In this document: positions 16,964 to 25,283 of the stretch, one piece after another
Position numbering within the stretch: the first letter of the stretch is position 1
Layout: every line of letters begins with the position of its first letter
Origin: Bog-532 sp963830385
GTDB lineage: Bacteria > Actinomycetota > Actinomycetes > Streptosporangiales > Streptosporangiaceae
Reading direction: 5' to 3'
Length of the DNA: 64,000 bases
NCBI GenBank assembly: GCA_963830385.1
Contig: CAWHMD010000005.1
Coordinates: 682,001-746,000, forward strand
The notes under the pieces: generated by a model
Told to the model about the DNA's origin: nothing
Seen by the model: the letters and a program-made list of their open reading frames with translations, nothing else
Databases searched by the model: none
Program-made: the position numbers and the translations under genes

Positions 16964-18604
16964 TCAGCTGGGGAAGGTCACGCCGTCCTGGTGGACCGGG
17001 GCGCCGTCCAGCACGGTCGCGAGCACGTCGAGGTCGGTGATCCGTTCCGGGTCGACGGCCAGCGGGTTGCCGTCCAGGACCACGAAGTCGGCCCGCTGGC
17101 CGGCCGCCAGCGACCCGAGCTCGGCCTCCCGGTGCATGGCGTAGGCGGCCTGGGTGGTGTACAGCGCCAGTGCCCCGGCCGCGGTCAGCTCCTCCCCCGG
17201 GCCGAGGACGCGGCCGGCGCCGGTGCGGCGCAGCACCGCGTCGCGCAGCCCGAGCAGTGGGTCCGGGCTGATCACCGGGGAGTCGGAGGAACCGGCCACG
17301 GTCAGGCCGGCCCGCTGCCAGGACCCGATCGCGTACAGCTGGTCGTGAGTATCGGGGAAGGCGGCGGCGAAACCGTCGCCGAGGACGGACAGGAACCCGG
17401 GCTGGGTGGCGATGACGATGTCCAGCCCGGCCGCGCGGTCGCGCAGCGCCGGATAGAGCGCGCCGCCGTGCTCGATGCGGTGCCGCCGGGGATTGCGGGC
17501 AGCGCCGCCGGGGGCGGGCGCCAGGGTCGTGGCGTAGGCGTCGAGGACGGTCTCGATGGCCCGGTCCCCCTGGGCGTGGATGCACACCTGGAAGCCCTGG
17601 GCGTCGAACCGCCGCACCAGTTCGGTGAGCTCGTCCCGGTCGAAGTACAAGATCCCCGAGCCGTACGGCGGCACCGGGTACTGCCCGCTGATAGCGGCGG
17701 TCCGGCTGCTCATCCCGCCGTCGGCCCAGATCTTCACCGCCTCGACTGCCAGGCGCCCGGACCGGCGCCCCTGCAGGCCGGACGACAGCAGCCAGTCCAC
17801 CTCGTCGTGCACGACCAGGCCGTAGATCCGCTGGTGCAGCCGCCCGTCCGCGTCGGCCTCGGCGAACGCGGTGAACGAGTCGCGGCGCAGGTCGGCCTCG
17901 CACACCGCGGTGACGCCGAGCGCGGCCAGCCGTTCGCCGGCGGTACGCACCACCCGGGCGCGCTGGGCGGGACCCATCTCGCCCAGGTCGTGGTGCAGGT
18001 TGCGCTCGAACAGCGCGAACATCGGTCCTTCGAAGACCACGCCGTCGAGCCGGCCCGCCTCGTCCCGGCCGAACGCGCCGCCCGGCGGGTCCGGCTGCCC
18101 GTCGGCGAACCCGGCCGCCCGCAGCGCGGCGCTGTTGAGCACGCAGGCGTGCAGCGACGTGTGGTAGAGCACGGCCGGGCGGTCCGGGACAGCGGCGTCG
18201 AGCTCGGCCCGGGTGGGGTGCCGGTCCTCGCGCAGCTTGTACTCCACGTACCCGGCTCCGGTCACCCAGGACCCGTCCGGGGTCCGGCCCGCCTGGTCCC
18301 GCAGCCGGGCCTGGATGGCGGGGATGTCGGGCGCGGCCGGCTGGCTGCAGTCGGCCGCCGCGGCCAGGTAACCGACGTCGGACACGTGGCAGTGCGCGTC
18401 GATCAGGCCGGGGATGACGGTGGCGCCGTCGAGCCGCAGGACCGCCGGGTGGGCGTGGGCGGCCGCGCGGACCTGGGCGGACGGCCCGACGGCGGCGATC
18501 CGGCCGTCGCGGACGAGCATGCTTTCGGCGGTCGCGGCCCCGGCCCCGGCCCCGGCCCCGGGAGCCATGGTGACGATGGTGGCGTCCTCGATGATCAGCT
18601 CCAT
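16964..18604 (-). CDS. Amidohydrolase, YtcJ-like
   Basis: A 546-residue metal-dependent hydrolase of the amidohydrolase superfamily. The composite beta domain is followed by the metal motif GLIDAHCHVSD (about residues 65-75). Later come IHAQGDRAIETVLDAY, HRIEHGG and GSSDSPVISPDPL, the His and Asp ligands typical of YtcJ/AepA-like exoenzyme regulators. The frame starts MELIIEDATIV at 18604 and contains a GAGAGAGAA stretch encoded by a GGCCCC repeat. It opens the operon with the MTHFR-like and methyltransferase genes. Substrates of this subfamily are mostly unknown, probably cyclic amides. Confidence 0.85.
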   Translation of the reverse strand: MELIIEDATIVTMAPGAGAGAGAATAESMLVRDGRIAAVGPSAQVRAAAHAHPAVLRLDGATVIPGLIDAHCHVSDVGYLAAAADCSQPAAPDIPAIQARLRDQAGRTPDGSWVTGAGYVEYKLREDRHPTRAELDAAVPDRPAVLYHTSLHACVLNSAALRAAGFADGQPDPPGGAFGRDEAGRLDGVVFEGPMFALFERNLHHDLGEMGPAQRARVVRTAGERLAALGVTAVCEADLRRDSFTAFAEADADGRLHQRIYGLVVHDEVDWLLSSGLQGRRSGRLAVEAVKIWADGGMSSRTAAISGQYPVPPYGSGILYFDRDELTELVRRFDAQGFQVCIHAQGDRAIETVLDAYATTLAPAPGGAARNPRRHRIEHGGALYPALRDRAAGLDIVIATQPGFLSVLGDGFAAAFPDTHDQLYAIGSWQRAGLTVAGSSDSPVISPDPLLGLRDAVLRRTGAGRVLGPGEELTAAGALALYTTQAAYAMHREAELGSLAAGQRADFVVLDGNPLAVDPERITDLDVLATVLDGAPVHQDGVTFPS

Positions 18605-18707
18605 GGCCTGCCCTTTCGCCGGGTCACGTGGTATCTACCCCCGCAGCTCACCCGGCCACTCACCACCGTCGCCGGCGGCCGAGGCCTGAGCTGAGCGGGT
18701 AACTGGT

Positions 18708-18733
18708 GGCGGTCCTCCGCGCGGAGGACCGCC
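18708..18733. terminator. 26-bp perfect palindrome
   Basis: GGCGGTCCTCCGC at 18708-18720 is followed directly by its reverse complement at 18721-18733. It forms a hairpin 28 bases past the Doc-toxin stop codon and about 104 bases upstream of the amidohydrolase start. It most likely terminates the toxin-antitoxin transcript; an operator role for the amidohydrolase operon is also possible. Confidence 0.6.
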
Positions 18734-18760
18734 GTCAGTTCGTGGTTCTGAGGGGCTCGG

Positions 18761-19141
18761 CTAACGCCGCGGTTCAGTCGCCGCGCTCAGCCGGCAGGCG
18801 ATTTCATCCACCGCATCGAGATTGCCGGTGGCTACGTCGATGATGAGGTCGTAGGCCTCGTCGTTGGTGAACGTGAGACGGCGGCCGTTGACACCGTAAA
18901 AGGCGATGGTCGCGGCCAGAGCCAGCCGCTTGTTGCCGTCGATCAGGGGATGGCTCCGGGCCAGCGAGTGCAGGAGCGCGGCGGCCTTGGTGTCGAGGTC
19001 CGCATACGCCTCCGCACCGAAGGCGGTGGCCTGGGGACGGGCCGCCGCCGCTTCCAGCAGGCCGATGTCGCGGACGGCGGGCTGCTGGCCCATCGCCCGT
19101 TCGGCGACATACAGCAGCTCCGGCAGCGTCAGGTAGATCAC
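18761..19141 (-). CDS. doc: Doc-type toxin (Fic/Doc family)
   Basis: A 126-residue Doc toxin. The Fic signature reads HPLIDGNKRLALAATIAFY, with catalytic His, acidic Asp, the GNKR loop and following helix. The N-terminus IYLTLPELLYVAERAMGQ and the region LLEAAAARPQATAFG match Doc proteins. Doc phosphorylates EF-Tu and arrests translation when free of antitoxin. The Lys in GNKR, where Fic AMPylases have Gly, supports the kinase-type Doc reaction. Its ATG overlaps the antitoxin stop by four bases, the usual antitoxin-first arrangement. Confidence 0.9.
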   Translation of the reverse strand: MIYLTLPELLYVAERAMGQQPAVRDIGLLEAAAARPQATAFGAEAYADLDTKAAALLHSLARSHPLIDGNKRLALAATIAFYGVNGRRLTFTNDEAYDLIIDVATGNLDAVDEIACRLSAATEPRR

Positions 19142-19341
19142 TGGCCGAGGCGCTCGAGAGCCTCGGCGTAACGTGGCAGCTCCTCGTCCAGTACCTGGTC
19201 GAGGAGCTCAGCCCGGCTGTGGCCCTCGACGTACTCGCGGATGGCCTGCCGCACCACTTCCTGCATGGGCCGCCGCTCCAGCTCGGCGCGGCGCCGCAGC
19301 GCCTCGGTCTCGGCTTCGGTCAGCCGCAGAGTCATGGCCAT
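19138..19341 (-). CDS. Ribbon-helix-helix antitoxin of Doc
   Basis: A 67-residue antitoxin. MTLRLTEAETEALRRRAEL has the beta-strand plus helix pattern of a ribbon-helix-helix DNA-binding domain. The C-terminal part, DQVLDEELPRYAEALERLG, is acidic and helical, suited to wrap the toxin. It is not a Phd/YefM-type protein, the classical Doc partner, but RHH-Doc pairs are known in actinobacteria. The start is MAM at 19341, or the second Met at 19335. A perfect palindrome lies immediately upstream. Confidence 0.82.
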   Translation of the reverse strand: MAMTLRLTEAETEALRRRAELERRPMQEVVRQAIREYVEGHSRAELLDQVLDEELPRYAEALERLGQ

Positions 19342-19348
19342 GCCTTGA

Positions 19349-19368
19349 TGGTATCAACGTTGATACCA
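19349..19368. promoter_or_regulatory. Perfect 20-bp palindromic operator of the toxin-antitoxin operon
   Basis: TGGTATCAACGTTGATACCA is identical to its own reverse complement and sits 7 bases upstream of the antitoxin start. Such placement and symmetry fit autorepression by the RHH antitoxin or the antitoxin-toxin complex. Confidence 0.8.
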
Positions 19369-19402
19369 AATCGATGCGACCGGTGCTTGAAGCGGCGTGG
19401 GC

Positions 19403-20335
19403 TCAGTTGGCAATTGATCCGTTGGGCAGCATGGCGCCCCGGATGGAGCTGGCCCGGGCCAGCTGGCCGCTGCTGACCTTTGTGCCGAACAGGTCAGCGC
19501 CAGCGAGGTCTGCGCCCTGGAGATCGGCGCCGGAAAGGTTGGCCTGGGCCAGGTCGGCGTTCGCGAGATCGGCCCGGACCAGGTTGGTGTCGCCCAGGTA
19601 CGAGTCGTTCAGCTGTGCGCCGGCGAGATGGGCCTCGTAAAGGTCGTTCTTACTCAGGTCGGCGTGCTGCAGGTTGGCGCCGGTGAAGTCTGCACCCCGC
19701 AGGTTGACCTGGTAGAGCGTCACCACCGGATCGGGGCTGTTGATGAGGTTGGATTCCCAGAGGAAACGTACGAGCGCGCCCTTGCGGGCACCATCCAGAT
19801 TTCGTAGGGCCGTATCTGTCTGGGCGACGGCGATGGCGCGGACCGGGCTCTTCGGCTGGGCCGAATCGAGCTTTTCGGTAAGCAGCAGGGACGACATGGC
19901 ATCGAGGTAGTTGTTCAGCGTGGTCTGTCGTTGCTGGTCGAGGGCCTGCTCCTGGGTGACCTGCTGCTGCACCAGGTTGGCATGCTGTTGCGCGTTGAAC
20001 TGGTAGACCGACCACAGCAAGCTGATCGCAGCGCCCACTATCGACAGCGGGGTGGCCCAGTCCTTGAAAAAGCTGGCGACCCGGCTGCGGCCGGACGGGT
20101 CCGGGCTGTCCTCGGCCGGGCTGGCCGGAGCTTCAGCTGCCGTTGGCGGCGCGGGCGGGGAAGCCGGCCGGGCCGCCGGATGACGGGCGGACCAGAGCCC
20201 GGTGGCCGCACCAGCGAGGATCGAAAGCGGTGTCGCCCAGGTGGTGGCCAGCCGGGTAGCACGGACCCGGGGGCCCGGCGCGGCGCGCCGGCGTCGGTGT
20301 CCATCGGCGCCTTCTCTCCCCCTCGGCTGGCACAT
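19403..20335 (-). CDS. Membrane-anchored pentapeptide-repeat protein; start region probably frameshifted
   Basis: The C-terminal third consists of pentapeptide repeats (LRGADFTGANLQHADLS, then ANADLAQANLSGADLQGADL), which form a right-handed beta-helix. Upstream is a transmembrane segment, DWATPLSIVGAAISLLWS, then a coiled region rich in Gln. An earlier segment, TWATPLSILAGAATGLWSA, is a near copy of that helix, so the N-terminus has an internal duplication. In the repeat frame the only start is ATG 20335, which has no ribosome-binding site. Another ATG at 20304 has a strong GGGGGAGAAGG site but is one frame off. A one-base gain near the G/C run at about 20270 would join them. The function is unknown. 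Confidence 0.65.
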   Translation of the reverse strand: MCQPRGREGADGHRRRRAAPGPRVRATRLATTWATPLSILAGAATGLWSARHPAARPASPPAPPTAAEAPASPAEDSPDPSGRSRVASFFKDWATPLSIVGAAISLLWSVYQFNAQQHANLVQQQVTQEQALDQQRQTTLNNYLDAMSSLLLTEKLDSAQPKSPVRAIAVAQTDTALRNLDGARKGALVRFLWESNLINSPDPVVTLYQVNLRGADFTGANLQHADLSKNDLYEAHLAGAQLNDSYLGDTNLVRADLANADLAQANLSGADLQGADLAGADLFGTKVSSGQLARASSIRGAMLPNGSIAN

Positions 20336-20413
20336 ATGTACCACCGGCGATGAGTCCGCGGGGGGCGGGACGTCAGAAGCAGCAAAGATGTCATGACGGG
20401 AAGGGTGAGTGCC

Positions 20414-21280
20414 ATGAGCGAGGCGAAGACGTACACGCTGGATGTGCCGGGGGCCGTGCTGACCTACGACGTGCGGGAGAACGGGGCCAGCAACGAGCCG
20501 GTGCTCCTGATCATCGGCTCGCCGATGGGGGCCTCGGGGTTTGCCACGCTGGCCGGGCTCATCGGCGACCGGACGGTGGTGACCTACGATCCGCGCGGTG
20601 TCGAGCGCAGCCGCCGGGACGACACCACCGCCGAGATGACCCCGGACCAGCACGCCGACGACCTGAGCCGGCTTATCGGCGCGCTCGGGACCGGGCCGGT
20701 GGACATCCTGGCCAGCAGCGGCGGCGCGGTCAACGGGCTGGCCCTGGTGGTCCAGCACCCGGAGCAGGTGCGCACGCTGGTGGCGCACGAGCCGCCCGCG
20801 TCGGTCGAGCTGCCCGACCACGAGACCGTGCTGGCCGCCTGCGCCGACATCCGGACGACCTACCTCAGCAGCGGGCTCGGGCCGGCCATGGCCAAGTTCA
20901 TCGCGCTGGTCATGTTCGAGGGCCCGCTGCCCGCCGGCTACCTCAGCCAGCCCGCGCCCGACCCGGCCATGTTCGGGCTGCCCGCGCAGGACGACGGCTC
21001 CCGCGACGACCCGCTGATGGCCAACATGAACACCTGCAACGGGTACCACCACAACTTCGACGCGCTGCGGGCGGCGTCCACCCGGGTGGTCATCGGCGTC
21101 GGCACCACCTCGAGCCAGCAGGTGGCCGGGCGGGCCGGCACGGCGGTGGCCGAGCGGCTCGGCACCCCGCCGGTCACGTTCCCCGGTGGTCACGACGGCT
21201 TCTCGGGCGGCGAGTACGGCTACCCGGGTGGCGAGCCGGACAAGTTCGCGGCCACCCTTCTCGGGGTGCTGAAGGGCTGA
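20414..21280 (+). CDS. Alpha/beta hydrolase
   Basis: A 288-residue alpha/beta-hydrolase-fold protein. LLIIGSPMGASGFATLA provides the oxyanion-hole strand, VVTYDPRGVERS is the next conserved strand, and the elbow is ILASSGGAVNGLAL with Ser in S-S-G-G. PGGHDGFSGG supplies the late His. The elbow is an atypical SxGG form common in actinobacterial members. MSEAKTYTLD at 20414 was chosen because GGAAGGG lies about nine bases upstream; ATG 20393 is an alternative. It is divergent from the pentapeptide-repeat gene and convergent with the zinc-ribbon gene seven bases downstream. Substrate unknown. Confidence 0.83.
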   Translation: MSEAKTYTLDVPGAVLTYDVRENGASNEPVLLIIGSPMGASGFATLAGLIGDRTVVTYDPRGVERSRRDDTTAEMTPDQHADDLSRLIGALGTGPVDILASSGGAVNGLALVVQHPEQVRTLVAHEPPASVELPDHETVLAACADIRTTYLSSGLGPAMAKFIALVMFEGPLPAGYLSQPAPDPAMFGLPAQDDGSRDDPLMANMNTCNGYHHNFDALRAASTRVVIGVGTTSSQQVAGRAGTAVAERLGTPPVTFPGGHDGFSGGEYGYPGGEPDKFAATLLGVLKG

Positions 21281-21287
21281 GACCCGC

Positions 21288-22202
21288 TCATACGCGGGCC
21301 CGCGACGGGCGGACGGGCGGAGAGGGCGACGGGACCAGCAGCGGCTGACCGCCGGTCCCGCCTTCCGGCGCGAGCTGCTCGGTCACTTCTTCGAGGCTGC
21401 TGTGGATGGCCCCGATCATCGCGCGAGCCGACTCGAAGCGGAGCGTCTGGTAGAGGTCGTTGCCGCGCCCGGTGTAGTTCTGGACCTTCCGGCCGATGAA
21501 CATCATCAGCAGCCGGAACGGCGAGAGGTAGATCCAGAACGTCCAGCCGGCGTACAGGTCACGCCCGTACGGGAAGCAGGAGACCATGCCGCAGAACACA
21601 CCGCGCCGTAGTTCCACGTAGGTGCGTGAGCCTTCGCCCGGCGGTGAGATGACCCGTTTGGTCAGCGAGTCGCTCGGCGTTTCGTGCTTGACGATCGACT
21701 CCTGGATGTCGTTCAGGACCGCCTGCGCGGCCGGCGCGCGCAGCCGCAGCAGCCTGCTGTGCTGGCCGAGCAGGGCCGGCACCGGCATGAACCAATACAC
21801 GCAGCCGAGCACGATCCAGGTCAGCGTGCTGATGACCTCCCAGATCGCCAGACCGCGGGCGATCCCCAGACCGGCCACGCCCATTAGCAGGCAGGCGATG
21901 CCGACGACCAGGTCCGCGAAGACGTAGAGCCCGGCGAAGATCGCTCCCTGACGGACGAACTGCCACAGCAGCCGGGAGTTGGCCAGCGGGTCGAAGGTGG
22001 GATCCCCGCTCACCTCTGCGTAACTGATCGGCCGTTCGCGGCTGTCCACTTCGAGCTCACCACCGCTGTCGCGGTCCGGCTCGGTGTCGTTGTACGGCTC
22101 GGCACCGTTGTACGGCTGGTAGCTGGCCGGCAGGCCACACTCTCCGCAGAACTGGTCACCGTCGCCCAGCAGCGCCGAGCAGCGGGTGCAGACTCTTTCC
22201 AT
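21288..22202 (-). CDS. Zinc-ribbon membrane protein
   Basis: A 304-residue protein of unknown function. The N-terminus MERVCTRCSALLGDGDQFCG has a double C-x2-C zinc ribbon (residues 4-23), followed by an acidic linker with a small YNGAEP/YNDTEP repeat. Two to four hydrophobic segments come next (about residues 95-170 and 225-245). The start at 22202 has GGGGAG six bases upstream and begins at the zinc ribbon. It follows the frameshifted zinc-ribbon gene at 22.2-23.1 kb by 40 bases, and both probably share a transcript. Zinc-ribbon/TM proteins of this sort are often envelope or secretion accessories. Confidence 0.65.
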   Translation of the reverse strand: MERVCTRCSALLGDGDQFCGECGLPASYQPYNGAEPYNDTEPDRDSGGELEVDSRERPISYAEVSGDPTFDPLANSRLLWQFVRQGAIFAGLYVFADLVVGIACLLMGVAGLGIARGLAIWEVISTLTWIVLGCVYWFMPVPALLGQHSRLLRLRAPAAQAVLNDIQESIVKHETPSDSLTKRVISPPGEGSRTYVELRRGVFCGMVSCFPYGRDLYAGWTFWIYLSPFRLLMMFIGRKVQNYTGRGNDLYQTLRFESARAMIGAIHSSLEEVTEQLAPEGGTGGQPLLVPSPSPPVRPSRARV

Positions 22203-22242
22203 TCGGTTCTCCCCGATACCTCTGTACGGTTTGGCAATACGT

Positions 22243-23077
22243 TTATGGACAGGCCTCATGGGAGGCGTGATATCCGGCGGCCGCCGGGCCTATGAGATAG
22301 CCACTTCCATCGTTTTCCAGGAAGAGCGATATACGCCAGTTCGTGCATGCTTCCTGGTGATCAACGCTGTCGGCGGGATTCTGATGGCTGGTAAACGTGA
22401 CCGCGGCGACCGTGTCACCATTCGCCGCGACCGAGGTACCAGCCAGCGTTTCGCCGGTATCAGCGGTGGACTGATATCCGCGTTCAAATTGGCTGGTGGT
22501 CAGGTCCTGCCGCAACTGTGGATCAAGGAGCGCGGCGTAAGCCTGGTAGTCGTGGGAGTTGATCGCGGCGAAGTAGCGGTCGAGAAAGCCCGCGACGGCG
22601 GGCGCGTCCGCGTCCTGCGCCGCGGCGGAAGCCACCGCCACCGTGCCGGCGCTCTGGGTGGACGGAGACGCAGACGCGGGGACGGTGACGGCACCGGCAT
22701 CAGGGGCACCGGCCGGGGAGCCGTTCGAGGCCACCGGCCCGGCGGCCACACGGGTTCCCGGGCCGGGGTGCTTCGCAGACGACCCGCCGCCCCGGACCAG
22801 GAGCCACGCCGGCCCCGGCCAGAGCGGCTACCAGGACCACCGCGACGGCGATCAGGACCGGCCCCGGCGCCCGGTGGCGGCGGCCGGCCGGAACGGCCCG
22901 CTGAGGGCGGCCGGCCGGAACGGCCGCGTCGAATTCCGGTGCTGGGCCAGGGCCGAAAGTCCCGGCTTTCTCGCCGACATTCACATTCGGAGCGGGATCG
23001 GGATATGAGGCACCGCAGCCGGTGCAAAACCTAGCGGCCCCATTTCGCATTCGGCCACACGTCTGGCAGGTCTGCAT
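22243..23077 (-). pseudogene. Zinc-ribbon / TM / NTF2-like protein, frameshifted
   Basis: The first frame (start 23077) encodes a zinc ribbon MQTCQTCGRM...FCTGCG, a Pro/Ala linker and a transmembrane helix VLIAVAVVLVAALAGAG. It then runs out of frame into PGPGRRVVCEAP. The neighbouring frame picks up as GGGSSAKHPGPGTRVAAG. It continues through a Ser/Ala linker into an NTF2-like extracellular domain (FLDRYFAAINSHDYQAYAAL), ending at 22243. One extra G in a GGGG run near 22785 accounts for the break. With that base removed the protein would be about 277 residues: cytosolic zinc ribbon, one TM, outer NTF2-like domain. It could be a real pseudogene or an assembly indel. Confidence 0.7.
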
Positions 23078-23367
23078 GGCGGACCTTGCCCCCCTCTGTC
23101 ATCGCCCCACCCGTGGCGCGGAATCAGCACCACCAATGCGGTCAATTGTGAGGAGATTTGGCGCCCACCACCACTGTCGGCAAGGCCTTTAAATTGTCAC
23201 TCCTGTCAATGAACCAAACGGCCGGATCCGGTCGTAGAACCTTGTCGGCGTCGATTCCGGCCAGCTCAGCAGGGGGCCGGGCGACGGGCCGGACGCGTCC
23301 GCGGCTACGTTGCTCGATGTGCCGAAGGGCAACGGGTCCGGCGTCAACTGATCCAGAGGAGCAGCCT

Positions 23368-24207
23368 GTGCGATTCGCCTTCAAGACCGCCAACCAGAGC
23401 ACTACCTGGGCCGACGTGCTCGACGTGTGGCGAGTCGCCGACCAGATCGAGATCTTCGAGTCGGGCTGGAACTTCGACCACTTCTACCCGATCGACGGCA
23501 ACGCCGGGGGCCCCTGCCTCGAGGGCTGGATGATGCTGGCGGCGCTGGCCCAGGCCACCTCGCGCCTGCGCCTGGGCACCCTGGTCACCGGGATCCACTA
23601 CCGCCACCCGGCCGTGCTGGCCAACATGATCTCCACCTTGGACATCATCTCGGCGGGCCGGCTCGAGGTGGGTATCGGCGCCGGCTGGAACGAGGAAGAA
23701 TCCGGGGCCTACGGCATCGAGCTGGGCACCCGGCGCGAGCGCAGCGACCGGTTCGAAGAGGCCTGCGAGGTGCTCGTCGGCCTGCTGGCGGAGCCGGAGT
23801 TCTCGTTCCGGGGGAACTACTACCAGCTCACCGGCGCCCTTAACGATCCGAAGGGGCCGCAGCGCCCGCACCCGCCGATCTGCATCGGCGGCGGCGGCGA
23901 AAAGCGCACGCTGCGCACCGCGGCGCGCTTCGCCCAGCACTGGAACTTCGGCGGTGGCACCACCGAGGAGTTCGCCCGCAAGCGGGACGTCCTGCACGCG
24001 CACTGTGCCGACATCGGGCGCGACCCGGGCGAGATCACCCTGTCCTCGCACGTGGCGTTCGACCCGGCGGCGGGCGCGTCGGCCACGGCCGGCCAGGCCG
24101 CCGCGCTCGGCCAGGCGGGACTGGACCTGGCGATCGTCTACCTGCGGCCGCCGCTGGATCCGGCGGTGCTGGAGCCGCTGGCCGCGGCCTTCGCGCAGAT
24201 CGATTGA
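23368..24207 (+). CDS. LLM-class F420-dependent oxidoreductase
   Basis: A 279-residue luciferase-like monooxygenase-fold protein. The start GTG 23368 (VRFAFKTANQ) has GAGGAG six bases upstream. Conserved segments are RLRLGTLVTGIHYRHPAVLA, STLDIISAGRLEVGIGAGWN and HPPICIGGGGEKRTLR, the pattern of actinobacterial F420-dependent enzymes. It likely uses reduced F420 in the cytosol to transfer a hydride to an unknown substrate. The stop overlaps the TTG start of the nucleotidyltransferase gene. The 290-base region upstream shows no other gene. Confidence 0.88.
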   Translation: MRFAFKTANQSTTWADVLDVWRVADQIEIFESGWNFDHFYPIDGNAGGPCLEGWMMLAALAQATSRLRLGTLVTGIHYRHPAVLANMISTLDIISAGRLEVGIGAGWNEEESGAYGIELGTRRERSDRFEEACEVLVGLLAEPEFSFRGNYYQLTGALNDPKGPQRPHPPICIGGGGEKRTLRTAARFAQHWNFGGGTTEEFARKRDVLHAHCADIGRDPGEITLSSHVAFDPAAGASATAGQAAALGQAGLDLAIVYLRPPLDPAVLEPLAAAFAQID

Positions 24208-24689
24208 CCGCGGGGCCAGCGGTCCTGGGCGGGCTGCGCGACGCTCTGCTGGACGAAGTGCTCGGGCTGTTGCGGGCGGACCCGGAGGTCGACGGGGTGG
24301 CGTTGATCGGCTCACTCGGCCGGGGCGAGGGCGACAACTGGAGCGACATCGACCTGCTAGTGCTGATGGGCGCGAGCCGAGTTGCTGGTCGATGGGCGGC
24401 ACAACTCGCCGGCGGGCCGCGGCAGCCTGCGACGGTGAAGACGGCCGATGAGGTCCGGGAGATCCATCTGAGCTATGTCCCGGTGGCCGGCAAATACATA
24501 GCCCGGCGGTCCCCGGCCGCGGTGCCGATGATCCGGTTCCTCGGGGACCGGCCGGACTTCGCCGTCGACGATCCGGCTGGGCAGTTGCGGGCGTTGCGCG
24601 AGGTCACGGCCGGGCTGAGCGATCCGTCCTGGAGCTGGCTGGTCGACGCCGTCAGTGCCCATCTCGATCTGGTCGAAGTGACCCTTTAG
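24204..24689 (+). CDS. Nucleotidyltransferase-domain protein
   Basis: A 161-residue protein with the polymerase-beta-type motif LIGSLGRGEGDNWSDIDLLV (residues 35-54): G-S-x2-R-G-E followed by the D-x-D pair. The remainder is helical and lacks a recognisable substrate domain, so it may be a stand-alone MNT-like or aminoglycoside-nucleotidyltransferase-like protein. The TTG start overlaps the upstream stop codon (TTGA). No HEPN partner gene is adjacent, which argues against a MNT/HEPN toxin system. Substrate unknown. Confidence 0.72.
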   Translation: MTAGPAVLGGLRDALLDEVLGLLRADPEVDGVALIGSLGRGEGDNWSDIDLLVLMGASRVAGRWAAQLAGGPRQPATVKTADEVREIHLSYVPVAGKYIARRSPAAVPMIRFLGDRPDFAVDDPAGQLRALREVTAGLSDPSWSWLVDAVSAHLDLVEVTL

Positions 24690-24740
24690 TCAAAATCTGG
24701 CTGCTGAGGTGAATCCTTTTCGGGCGGCTCGGGCGACAGT

Positions 24741-25283
24741 GTGGATATGGAGGCAAGCGCGAGCGACGCGGCGCTGCTGGCCGCTATGGGCCAGCGCGAC
24801 CTGGACGCCATGCGCGCGCTCTATGACCGCCACGCCGCCTGGCTGGCGGTCCGGCTGAGCCGCCGCTGCAACGACCAGGATCTGGTGGCGGACGCCGTGC
24901 AGGACACGTTCGTGGCGGTGTGGCAGAAGCCGGGCAGCTTCCGGGGGGAAGGCGACGTGGCCGCCTGGCTGTGGGGCATCGCCATCCGCCGGCTGGTCAG
25001 CCGGCTGCGCCGCCGGCCGGACGTGGTGGCGGTCGCCCGGGCAACCGAGACCGCCCCGGCGGCCGAAGATCAGGTGCTGCTCTCGGTCGAGTACGGGGAC
25101 CTCGGCCAGGCGCTCGCCAAGCTGTCGCCGGAGATGCGGGCGGTGATCCAGGCCACCGTGCTGGACGGGCTGACCGCCGCCGAGGCCGCCCGGCTGCTGC
25201 GGATGCCGGTCGGCAGCGTCAAGACGCGGCTGTCCCGGGCCAAGGCGCACCTGCGAGCCGCGCTAGCGGAAGGACTCTCATGA
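24741..25283 (+). CDS. ECF-type RNA polymerase sigma factor
   Basis: A 180-residue sigma-70 family protein. Region 2 reads LYDRHAAWLAVRLSRRCNDQ, DAVQDTFVAVWQ and GDVAAWLWGIAIRRL. Region 4 reads LSPEMRAVIQATVLDGLTAA and MPVGSVKTRLSRAKAHLRAA. GTG 24741 or ATG 24747 can serve as the start. The stop overlaps the anti-sigma start (ATGA), and the whole operon through 28468 is joined by overlaps. The sigma factor should direct transcription of this operon when released. The inducing signal is not visible. Confidence 0.92.
   Translation: MDMEASASDAALLAAMGQRDLDAMRALYDRHAAWLAVRLSRRCNDQDLVADAVQDTFVAVWQKPGSFRGEGDVAAWLWGIAIRRLVSRLRRRPDVVAVARATETAPAAEDQVLLSVEYGDLGQALAKLSPEMRAVIQATVLDGLTAAEAARLLRMPVGSVKTRLSRAKAHLRAALAEGLS

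Noticed and set aside
15881..18694. Very long open frame on the plus strand
   Set aside because: It is the antisense of the amidohydrolase and MTHFR-like genes. Its translation is Gly/Arg/Ala-rich without motifs, as expected for a GC-rich shadow frame.
20400..21193. Extension of the pentapeptide-repeat frame upstream of 20335
   Set aside because: It lies antisense to the hydrolase gene and encodes Arg/Gly/Val-rich sequence with no TM or repeat features.
24204..24689. MNT/HEPN toxin-antitoxin system
   Set aside because: The nucleotidyltransferase motif is present but no HEPN gene flanks it.
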